Shown piece after piece: positions 1 to 6,164 of a DNA stretch of 6,692 bases. This stretch comes from DATFEN01 sp035691285 (GTDB lineage Bacteria > Acidobacteriota > Vicinamibacteria > Fen-336). Location of the stretch: positions 1 to 6,692 of the forward strand of contig DASSJI010000304.1 in NCBI GenBank assembly GCA_035691285.1, given 5' to 3'. Below the pieces are notes generated by a model. The model was given only the letters and a program-made list of their open reading frames with translations. It did no database searches and was not told where the DNA came from. The translations under genes and the position numbers were made by a program. Each line of letters opens with the position of its first letter. Position 1 is the stretch's first letter.

Positions 1-1
1 A

Positions 2-19
2 CCCGAAGCTGCCTTCGGG
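2..19. repeat. short perfect hairpin at the left edge
   Basis: A 7-bp perfect inverted repeat (arm CCCGAAG at 2-8, arm CTTCGGG at 13-19) encloses a four-base loop. No T-tract follows on either strand, so a terminator is possible but not shown. It may lie inside the end of a gene cut by the window. On the plus strand, one frame runs to a TAG at 45-47 and another to a TGA at 62-64. Either could be the tail of a rightward gene, but the stretch is too short to choose or to identify a product. I see nothing else in 1-72. Confidence 0.3.
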
Positions 20-72
20 GCTCGTGATCCACCCGTTGGCACTCTAGCGGCGGATGCGGTTTGATTGAGATC

Positions 73-94
73 CTGCGGCTCCAAGGAGCCGCAG
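73..94. terminator. hairpin after the operon, probable terminator
   Basis: A perfect 10-bp inverted repeat (CTGCGGCTCC / GGAGCCGCAG) has two central bases AA; in RNA this is a 9-bp stem with a 4-base loop. It begins six bases after the stop codon of the small secreted-protein gene, the last gene of the leftward operon. No run of T follows on either strand (minus-strand continuation GGATCTCAATC), so it is not a textbook intrinsic terminator. The symmetry would let it serve both strands if a rightward gene ends just to its left. Confidence 0.5.
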
Positions 95-100
95 CCGAGG

Positions 101-565
101 CTACTGCTTGTCGTAGACGGCGGTGCTCGTCATCTGCTTGCCGCTGGGATCGGTCGTCGTCAGCGTGACGGTGCGGGTCTTGCCGTCGGGCGAGACGACG
201 ATGCGGCCGGTTACCGACACCTTCCCGTCCTTCTTGCCGGTCAGCTCCAGCGTGCGATCGTCGACCTTCTTGTATGCGCGTGTGTCCGTGTTCGGATCGC
301 CGACCACCGGGTAGTCCTTCCCGTCGTACTTGCCCGTCCATTCGTTGTGCGCCGGCTTGCCGTCCTTGTCGAGCCCGTCGACGGTCACCTTGACGCTGTC
401 GCCGGCCGCCGCATAGGTGACAGTGACACCTCTCGACGTGCCCGCAGGAAGCTGCGACTTGCCTTCGTTCAGCTTCCAGGTCCCCATTTGCAGATCCGCC
501 GCGAAGCACGGGCTGACGCCCGCGAAGAACACGACTGCCGCCGCAAGGACCGTCTTCGTTCTCAT
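101..565 (-). CDS. small exported protein of unknown function (KDYPV/YDKQ type)
   Basis: A 154-residue protein with a clear Sec signal peptide: basic start MRTK, hydrophobic core at residues 6-19, and probable signal-peptidase-I cleavage after CFA at 20-22. The mature part, about 132 residues, is polar and rich in Thr, Val, Asp, Lys and Gly, with alternating patterns typical of beta strands. Recognisable blocks are GTWKLNEGKSQLP (28-40), GDSVKVTVDGLDKDGKP (55-71), KYDGKDYPVVGDP (79-91), a DDRTLELTGKKDGKV stretch (102-116), VVSPDGKTRTVT (123-134) and a C-terminal YDKQ. I recall similar secreted hypothetical proteins as common, often multicopy, in Acidobacteriota and related soil bacteria; no function is known to me. 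It has no Cys in the mature chain and no catalytic motif, so a periplasmic binding or structural role is as likely as an enzyme. The ATG at 565 is fixed by a strong Shine-Dalgarno and by the signal peptide. It lies 18 bases downstream of the GDPD stop and is the last gene of the operon. Confidence 0.85.
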   Translation of the reverse strand: MRTKTVLAAAVVFFAGVSPCFAADLQMGTWKLNEGKSQLPAGTSRGVTVTYAAAGDSVKVTVDGLDKDGKPAHNEWTGKYDGKDYPVVGDPNTDTRAYKKVDDRTLELTGKKDGKVSVTGRIVVSPDGKTRTVTLTTTDPSGKQMTSTAVYDKQ

Positions 566-573
566 GTCTTTGG

Positions 574-580
574 CCTCCTC
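574..580 (-). promoter_or_regulatory. strong ribosome binding site of the small exported protein
   Basis: The minus strand reads GAGGAGG, ending eight bases before the ATG at 565. It is the best Shine-Dalgarno in the window, and it lies in the 18-base gap after the GDPD stop. It suggests this last gene is translated more strongly than the genes before it, which suits an abundant exported protein. Confidence 0.75.
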
Positions 581-583
581 GGT

Positions 584-1330
584 TCAGTCGCTCGCCCAGA
601 TCGCGTCGATGAGGGTGCCCGGACGGTTCGAGCCGACGCCGAAGAGGTCGAAGCGCGCCAGGTCCTTCAGCTCCTCGACGTCGTCCACGACCCAGGTCGC
701 GACCTTGATGCCGGCCTTGCGCGCGGCGTGGGTCAGCTCCTCGGAGAGCATCCCCTTCTCGGGCATCACCAGGTCGGTCTCGACCTCGCGGGCGCCGGCC
801 ACCACCTCCTCCGGCGTCGCGCGATGGAAGAGGTGGCCGCGCCGCATCTCCGGGGCGAGCTTCCGGCAGCGACGCAGCGCTCGGCGCTCGAAGGAGATGA
901 GCAGGACCTCCTTGTCCATCTTCGCCTCGCGCACGGCGGCGATGGTCTTGGCTTCGATTCCGTCGTCCTCGGCGTCGGTCACCGACTCCTTCTTGATCTC
1001 GATCATGACCTTTGCGCGGCCGCGGGCCAGGGTCAGGACCTCGGCCAGGGTGGGCACGCGCTCCGCCGCGAACTTGTCGCCGAAGCGCTCGGGATATCCC
1101 GCCGAGAGCTTGCGCAGCTCGGCGAAGGTCATGTCTCCCACCCGGCCGCGGCCGTCGGTGGTGCGGTCCACCGAGCCGTCGTGGATCACCACCACCTGGT
1201 CGTCCTTCGTGAGCTGCACGTCCAGCTCGAGCAGGTCGGCGCCCAGCTCGAGGGCGCTCTGGAACGCCGCGAGGGTGTTCTCGGGGCGGTGGGCGGAGTC
1301 GCCGCGGTGGGCGATGATCAGGGGGGTCAA
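584..1330 (-). CDS. glycerophosphodiester phosphodiesterase (GDPD family, UgpQ-like)
   Basis: A 248-residue single-domain GDPD, close to the usual length of cytosolic UgpQ-type enzymes. The family hydrolyses glycerophosphodiesters (deacylated phospholipid head groups) to sn-glycerol-3-phosphate and an alcohol. The TIM-barrel signature is complete: IIAHRG with catalytic H8, PENT at 16-19, ELDVQLTKD with metal ligands E35 and D37, IHD with second catalytic H50, DRTTDG at 55-60, PTLAEVL at 93-99, and MIEIKK with metal ligand E111. The end of the barrel reads GVGSNRPG (231-238) where many members have G-I-x-T-D-x-P. There is no signal peptide or membrane segment, so it should act in the cytoplasm. 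The start is TTG at 1330: no later start keeps the HRG motif, and no ATG, GTG or TTG was found in frame close upstream. No Shine-Dalgarno is visible. The gene lies seven bases after the HD-GYP stop, so translational coupling is likely. Confidence 0.93.
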   Translation of the reverse strand: MTPLIIAHRGDSAHRPENTLAAFQSALELGADLLELDVQLTKDDQVVVIHDGSVDRTTDGRGRVGDMTFAELRKLSAGYPERFGDKFAAERVPTLAEVLTLARGRAKVMIEIKKESVTDAEDDGIEAKTIAAVREAKMDKEVLLISFERRALRRCRKLAPEMRRGHLFHRATPEEVVAGAREVETDLVMPEKGMLSEELTHAARKAGIKVATWVVDDVEELKDLARFDLFGVGSNRPGTLIDAIWASD

Positions 1331-1337
1331 GTCGCGT

Positions 1338-3332
1338 TCAGCGGGGCGCGACCGCGGCCTCGGCGCCGGCCCGGGGCAGGGTCTTCTCGTAGATCTTGGC
1401 GTCGACGAACACGCGCAGCAGCTCCGTATCGAGCTTTCCCTGGCCGGCCTCCTCGCCGAGGATGTTGAGCGCGCGCTCCACGGGCACCGACTTCTTGTAG
1501 GGGCGGTCCCAGGCCACCAGGGCGTCGAAGATGTCCGAGATCGTCATCATCCTGGACTGGACGGGGATCTCGGCGGCCTTGAGCTTGCGCGGGTAGCCGG
1601 TGCCGTCGAGCTTCTCATGGTGCGCGTAGGCGATCTCCGGCACGCGGCGGAACTCGCCGGTCCACGGGATCGTGGCCAGGAAGTTGAAGGTGTGGGTCAC
1701 GTGGCTCTCGATCTCGCGGCGCTCCTTCTCCGAGAGGCTGCCGCGGCGGATCGAGAGCGCCTGGACCTCGTTCGGGGTCAGGAACGGCTGGCGGTTGCCG
1801 TCGACGTCGGTGAAGATCCGGTTGGGCAGGTCCATCAGCGCCCGGAAGCTCTCCTCCTCGAGGATCGTGGGCTCGTTCGCCTGCAGGATCATCCTCAGGA
1901 TCTGGTCCACTTCGGCGTGGCGCGACTCGTAGTCGCGATCCATCTGCGCCAGGAGCTCGGCCGAGGCCTTGCCGGACTGGAGCTGCTCCAGCTTCGAGCG
2001 CAGGTAGTCGGCCTCCACCGTCTTCTTGATGTAGGCGATGCGCTGCTTCACCAGGTGCATCTCGCCCACGTAGAGCTTCTTCCCCTTGATCAGGACCTTC
2101 TCGCGCACGCCGACCTTGCCGAAGTCGTGGAGCAGGCTGGCGTAGCGGATCTCCTGGAGCTGGTCGCGGGTGAAGCGGAGATCCCGGAATGGCCCCTCGT
2201 CCAGGGCATCCACCTTCTCGGCCAGGCCAACCGTGAGCTTGGCGACGCGTTCCGAGTGGCCCGACGTGGTCGGGTCGCGCTGCTCGATGGCGGTCACTGC
2301 GGCCCCCACGAAGGACTCGAACAGCCGGCGGATGTCGGCGATCAGGCGCGTGTTCTCGTAGGCCACGGCCGCCTGGCTCGTGAGCGAGGAGACGAGCTCC
2401 TCGTCCACCGAGGTGAACGGGATCACGGTCTCGTCGACGAGGGCCAGCGGGCGCAGCAGCGTGCGGGCGTCGCGCTTCTTGTTGATGAGCTGGACGACAC
2501 CGATCACCTCGTCCTTGTGGTCCTTCATGGCCACGACGAGCATGGACTTGGTCCGATAGCCCGACTTCTCGTCGAAGGAGCGCGCGGCGCCGCCGCTGCC
2601 CGAGTAGGGCGCTCCGGCGGGCAGGTGGTAGACGTCGGCCACGTTCACGGTCTCGCCGGTCAGCGCCACGTAGCCCGCGATCGACGTCTGGCTCAAGGGC
2701 ATCTTGGCCTTCTTGAAGTCGATCGTCACGGTCTCGTTCTGCGTCAGCTCGAAGCTGAGCTGGTCGTCGGTGGTCGAATCCTGGTCCTTGCCGCGGATCA
2801 CCAGGTACAGGCTGCCGGCGTCGGCGGCGGTGATCTCGCGGCACTTGGCCAGGATCAGCTCGAGCAGCTTGTTGATGTCCCGCTCGGCCGAGAGCGCGAC
2901 GCCGATCTTGTTCAGCTCGTGCAGCTCGGTGCTCTTGCGGGCCAGCGCCTGGTCGAGCTGGGTGATCACGCGGCGGCTGTGGATCGTGTCGAGGGCGCGC
3001 TCGAGCCGCAGCCGCAGCCGCCCGGGGGTGACGGGACGGAAGAGGATGTCGTCGAGGAAAGCGTACCGCCCGAGCACGTCGTCGGCGTTGCCGCCCGCCT
3101 CCACGACGCCCACCAGGAGCGCCTGCTGGTTGCCGCCCGCCCCGAGCCAGGCTTCGAGGTCCGGGCGCTGGGCCTCCAGGGCGCCGGGGTCGACGAGGAC
3201 CAGCGTGCCGCCCTTGGAGTCGAGCTGCGCTCGCAACTCGGGGAGCGTCCGCACCTCGCTCGTGGTGATGCCGAGCGGCAGATCGCCCGCGAGGATCTCG
3301 CGGGAGCGGCCCCAGATCAGAATGCTCGCCAT
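1338..3332 (-). CDS. receiver-like/GAF/HD-GYP protein, probable c-di-GMP phosphodiesterase
   Basis: A 664-residue soluble regulator. Residues 1-112 resemble a response-regulator receiver: a VLVDPG strand gives a possible phospho-acceptor D48, and DDILFRPVTPGRL (94-106) matches the last strand and helix. The acidic pair after strand 1 is missing (ILIWGRSRE) and the usual K-P is R99-P100, so it is degenerate. A helical linker (about 105-150) leads to a GAF domain (about 150-335), which includes AGSLYLV and GVVQLINKK. The HD-GYP domain follows: GHSERV (H359), HDFGK (H402, D403, K406), second-helix H544, HHEKLDGTGYP (571-581) and DIFDAL (600-605). All the residues needed for metal binding and for the GYP signature are present, so it is probably an active phosphodiesterase converting c-di-GMP to pGpG/GMP. 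H402 and H544 are 142 residues apart; about 29 is usual, so an insert of roughly 110 residues splits the domain. The ATG at 3332 is the only good start: an upstream-extended frame would run into the HAD gene. It lies 28 bases after the HAD stop. No Shine-Dalgarno is visible. Confidence 0.93.
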   Translation of the reverse strand: MASILIWGRSREILAGDLPLGITTSEVRTLPELRAQLDSKGGTLVLVDPGALEAQRPDLEAWLGAGGNQQALLVGVVEAGGNADDVLGRYAFLDDILFRPVTPGRLRLRLERALDTIHSRRVITQLDQALARKSTELHELNKIGVALSAERDINKLLELILAKCREITAADAGSLYLVIRGKDQDSTTDDQLSFELTQNETVTIDFKKAKMPLSQTSIAGYVALTGETVNVADVYHLPAGAPYSGSGGAARSFDEKSGYRTKSMLVVAMKDHKDEVIGVVQLINKKRDARTLLRPLALVDETVIPFTSVDEELVSSLTSQAAVAYENTRLIADIRRLFESFVGAAVTAIEQRDPTTSGHSERVAKLTVGLAEKVDALDEGPFRDLRFTRDQLQEIRYASLLHDFGKVGVREKVLIKGKKLYVGEMHLVKQRIAYIKKTVEADYLRSKLEQLQSGKASAELLAQMDRDYESRHAEVDQILRMILQANEPTILEEESFRALMDLPNRIFTDVDGNRQPFLTPNEVQALSIRRGSLSEKERREIESHVTHTFNFLATIPWTGEFRRVPEIAYAHHEKLDGTGYPRKLKAAEIPVQSRMMTISDIFDALVAWDRPYKKSVPVERALNILGEEAGQGKLDTELLRVFVDAKIYEKTLPRAGAEAAVAPR

Positions 3333-3360
3333 ATGGCCAGGAGGCCTGGAACGACGGAGG

Positions 3361-4011
3361 TTAGCACAGTTCCCGAAGCTCCAACAGGCTTTCGAGGATG
3401 CGGTCCGGGGGCGCCGACTCGAGGCTCGTGGGGTCGAGGCCCCAGGGGACGCCGACGACCGCCACGCCGGCCGCCCGGGCCGTCTGTACGTCCACGGCCG
3501 AGTCGCCGACGAGGAGCGCCTCCCCAGCGGAGACTCCCAGGTCCGCCAGGAGGAGCTGCAGCGGAGCCGGGTCGGGCTTGCGGCCCGGGAAGTCGCCGGC
3601 CCCCCAGATGCGCGCGAACAGCGGCGCGATCCCGAGGCCACCCAGGATCGTGCGGCACATCGGTCCCGGCTTGTTCGAGAGAACGGCAAGGGTGCGTCCG
3701 GCGAGGGCGGCGAGCCCCTCCGCGACGCCCGGATAGAGGCGTGTCGTCTCGAGCAGGCAGGCCTCGTAGTGGCGCAGGAACACCGGAAGCACGTCCTCCA
3801 CGCGCCGCGAAAGACCCGCCTGCCTCAGGCTGCCGTCGATGAGGTTGCGGGCGCCGTTGCCGATCAGCGAGCGGACGAGGGGCAGCGACAGGGCCGGGGC
3901 GCCGGGAGCGACCTCCTGCAGCGCCGCGTTGACGGCCGTCGCCAGGTCGCGGCTGGAGTCCACGAGCGTGCCGTCGAGATCGAACACGACGAGGCGCTTG
4001 CGCACGCTCAC
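3361..4011 (-). CDS. HAD-superfamily hydrolase, phosphoglycolate phosphatase-like (Gph type)
   Basis: A 216-residue member of the haloacid dehalogenase superfamily with a helical C1 cap, the layout of Gph/PGPase-like phosphatases. Motif I is VFDLDGTLVDS, with nucleophile D11 and acid/base D13. The cap covers about residues 17-92 (LVRSLIGNGARNLI matches the family cap). YPGV (93-96) leads into motif II LSNK (S112), motif III GRKPDP (K145) and motif IV GDSAVD (D170, D174). The VGVPWG near the end is typical of this subfamily. The catalytic set is complete, so it should be an active phosphatase. The substrate is uncertain: 2-phosphoglycolate, another small sugar or polyol phosphate, or pyrophosphate. 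It is cytoplasmic. The GTG start at 4011 overlaps the stop of the sulfatase-like gene as GTGA, implying translational coupling. A second GTG at 4005 lies seven bases after GGGGA and is an equally good alternative (214 residues). A start farther upstream would add a basic tail unlike the family and is unlikely. Confidence 0.92.
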   Translation of the reverse strand: MSVRKRLVVFDLDGTLVDSSRDLATAVNAALQEVAPGAPALSLPLVRSLIGNGARNLIDGSLRQAGLSRRVEDVLPVFLRHYEACLLETTRLYPGVAEGLAALAGRTLAVLSNKPGPMCRTILGGLGIAPLFARIWGAGDFPGRKPDPAPLQLLLADLGVSAGEALLVGDSAVDVQTARAAGVAVVGVPWGLDPTSLESAPPDRILESLLELRELC

Positions 4012-6158
4012 TTCCCCAGGTAGCCCAGGGCGCGCAGCCGCTCCTGCGCCTCGGCGTCGAGGTCCATGACCTGTCGTCCCGCGGCGAGCGCGAGCCATAC
4101 GGCCACGCCGGCCTGGGGGGGGATCCGGGGCGCGAACGGGCTGCCCTCGCCGTCGAGATCCGGGAGGAGCGCCGGCAGCGAGGTCGGGTGCGTGCCGGCG
4201 GCCCCCAGCCAGACGTCTTTCGAGTCGAGCGCACGGCCGCCCCGGGTGCCCTGGAGCCGGACCCCGGCTCCGCGGGGGCGCACGACGAACGAGACCTCGC
4301 GCCCGGCCGCAGCGGTCGGCCGCAGGGACAGGACCAGGCGGCCGCTTCCGACCTGCGTCGCGCTCTCCGCGGAACCGAGGCCTTCGCTGGCCACCTCCTG
4401 GATCAGGCCGCCCGTCTCGATCTCCAGGCGGTAGTTCCCGCCGCCCGCCACCCGCACGACGTGGCGGAAGGGATTCGGCAGCAGCGTGGGCTCGACTTGC
4501 GCCCGCAGGGCCCGCACCCTTTCGCGCTGCGATTCGGCCAGGTCGCGGGTCTCGCCTGGATCCGACACCAGGTCGAAGAGCCGCTCGTCGCTGTCGGGGC
4601 TGAAGCGGCGGACGTACTTGTCCCGCTCGGTTCGGACGCCGTGGGCGACGATGCCGCGGTGGCTGATCTCGAGGAGCGCGGGTCGCTCGCCGCCGCTGCG
4701 CCCGTCGAGGCTGCGCAGCAGGGACGGCGCCGGGGGCGGCGTCTCCAGCGGGAGGCCGAGCGCCTCGAAAAGGCCCGGGGCCACGTCGATCGCCTGGACC
4801 TGCTGCTTCACCCGCCGACCGGCATGGCGCCCGCCCGGCAGCTTCACGACGAGCGGGATCCGCACGAGCTCGTCGTAGAGGCTCGTCCCGTGCCCGAAGT
4901 GGCCGTGTTCCAGGAACTCCTCCCCGTGGTCCGCCAGGAAGGCGACGAACGCGCCGTCCAGCCTGCCCGCGTCATGGAGGCCGCGGACGAAGCGTCCGAA
5001 CTCGCGATCCCCGTAAGCGACCTCGCCGTCATAGCGGGCGACGTAGCTGTCGCGGTGTGGGCCCGGCTCCTCCTGCTCGCGCGGGTCGCGGCCGGGGCTT
5101 TCCGCCGTCGGCGCAGGATCGAACAGCGCGTCGAAAGGGGCCGGCGGCGTGTACGGGATGTGGGGATCCATGGTGTGGACGTAGAGGAAGGCGGGGCGCC
5201 CCTTCGTGGCGTGGAGCCAGTCGAGGGCCTCGCTCACGACGTCCTCCGCCAGCGCGCGCGTCGAGGGACGCCCCTCGCGGTCGTGGACGCCCTTGAACAC
5301 GTCGAAGCCGCGCTCGAAGCCCGAGGCCTTCTCGTAGATGACGGAGTTCGCGACGAAGGCTGCGGTCGCGAAGCCGCGCTCCTGGAGACGCTCGGCCAGC
5401 GTCCTCGCCTGCGGGGGCAGCGGGTCGCGCAGGTGGACGGCTCCATGACTTCCGGGCAGGAGCGACGTCAGCAGCGAGGCCACCGAGGGCTTCGTCCAGG
5501 AGGACGGAGCCACCGCGGTCTCGAACACGACAGCGCGGTCGGCGAAGCGCAGCAGTTCGGGTGTCGTGTCGCGGGAATAGCCGTACACGCTGGTGTGGTC
5601 GGCCCTCAGCGTGTCCACGAGGTAGACGACGGCGAGCGGGGCATTGGCCTCGGACGTGATCGACGGAGTCGCCCAGGCGACGGCCCGAGGATCCTCCGGC
5701 GTCTCGGCGCTGCGCGTCTCGAGGACGATTTCGGCCTTGCCGTGCCGGCCCAGCTCCGCCTCGCCGGCGACGAAGCCGCGGTGGGCCGGCCGGTTGGCGG
5801 GATCCACGAGCTGCGTGAAGACGACCTGCTCGCGGCCCCCGCGCCGGACCTTCACGACGAACTCCACGGGCGCGCGGTCCCAGCGGCGCTCGCCGAGGCC
5901 GCAGGCAAAGGCGAGCCGCGCGCCCCGGGGGACGTCGACCGAGAGCACGATCCGGCTGGGCGGAGCCGCAGGAATGACGCGGCGCTGGTCGTCTCCGATC
6001 CGCACGGCCTTGCCGAGCTGCCCGCGCAGCCAGGAGACGTCGCGCCCGGCCACGTCGGCCGCGACGATGCGATCGCCGGCGGCGAGCAGGTCCACGGCGG
6101 GCCGGGGGGCGCAGGCCGCGAGGAGCCCGACGACCGCGGCGGCGGAGAGGCGTGCCAC
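4008..6158 (-). CDS. sulfatase / alkaline-phosphatase superfamily lipoprotein with Thr at the nucleophile site
   Basis: A 716-residue lipoprotein. The N-terminus has a short hydrophobic signal ending in lipobox LAAC (C16), followed by Ala, so it is probably lipid-anchored and periplasm-facing or in the outer membrane. Residues 20-170 form a strand-rich N-terminal region of no recognised family. The catalytic domain (about 172-555) shows VVYLVDTLRADHTSVYGYSRD (D182), the SWTKPSVASLLTSLLPGSHG block (220-239), HTMDPHIPYTPP (328-339), FLADHGEEFLEHGHFGHG (408-424; D410, H411) and RLFDLVSDPGE (526-536). In the nucleophile block the position of sulfatase C/S-x-P-x-R holds T222-K-P-S-V226. The enzyme therefore cannot form formylglycine there and is more likely a phosphodiesterase or phosphotransferase. 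Residues about 560-695 are a further beta-rich region, and the chain ends in ERLRALGYLGK. The GTG at 6158 is chosen because GAAGGA lies six bases upstream and the signal peptide starts cleanly; GTG at 6176 is a weaker alternative. It is the first gene of the operon. The true substrate is unknown. Confidence 0.88.
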   Translation of the reverse strand: MARLSAAAVVGLLAACAPRPAVDLLAAGDRIVAADVAGRDVSWLRGQLGKAVRIGDDQRRVIPAAPPSRIVLSVDVPRGARLAFACGLGERRWDRAPVEFVVKVRRGGREQVVFTQLVDPANRPAHRGFVAGEAELGRHGKAEIVLETRSAETPEDPRAVAWATPSITSEANAPLAVVYLVDTLRADHTSVYGYSRDTTPELLRFADRAVVFETAVAPSSWTKPSVASLLTSLLPGSHGAVHLRDPLPPQARTLAERLQERGFATAAFVANSVIYEKASGFERGFDVFKGVHDREGRPSTRALAEDVVSEALDWLHATKGRPAFLYVHTMDPHIPYTPPAPFDALFDPAPTAESPGRDPREQEEPGPHRDSYVARYDGEVAYGDREFGRFVRGLHDAGRLDGAFVAFLADHGEEFLEHGHFGHGTSLYDELVRIPLVVKLPGGRHAGRRVKQQVQAIDVAPGLFEALGLPLETPPPAPSLLRSLDGRSGGERPALLEISHRGIVAHGVRTERDKYVRRFSPDSDERLFDLVSDPGETRDLAESQRERVRALRAQVEPTLLPNPFRHVVRVAGGGNYRLEIETGGLIQEVASEGLGSAESATQVGSGRLVLSLRPTAAAGREVSFVVRPRGAGVRLQGTRGGRALDSKDVWLGAAGTHPTSLPALLPDLDGEGSPFAPRIPPQAGVAVWLALAAGRQVMDLDAEAQERLRALGYLGK

Positions 6159-6164
6159 GGGGAG

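Noticed and set aside
65..1468. Open plus-strand frame of 467 codons over the secreted protein and GDPD genes
   Set aside because: It is antisense to two recognised genes and shows no domain; it also reads through the hairpin at 73-94.
3333..3689. 119-residue upstream extension of the HD-GYP gene
   Set aside because: It would overlap the HAD gene almost wholly and has an Arg/Ser-rich shadow-like composition. The receiver-like domain starts cleanly at ATG 3332.
417..3842. Open plus-strand frame of 1141 codons
   Set aside because: It lies antisense to the GDPD, HD-GYP and HAD genes. Its translation is low-complexity (rich in Arg, Ala, Leu, Gly, His), has no domain motif, and follows the codon phase of the real genes. 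This is a common artefact of GC-rich coding DNA, where stops are rare on the opposite strand.
2704..4023. Open plus-strand frame of 439 codons across the HD-GYP/HAD junction
   Set aside because: It crosses two well-supported genes on the other strand, is rich in Ser and Arg, and has no motif.
4012..4098. 29-residue upstream extension of the HAD gene
   Set aside because: It is a Gly/Arg/Ala-rich tail overlapping the end of the sulfatase-like gene. HAD phosphatases start only a few residues before the FDLDGT motif, and the GTGA junction explains the start.
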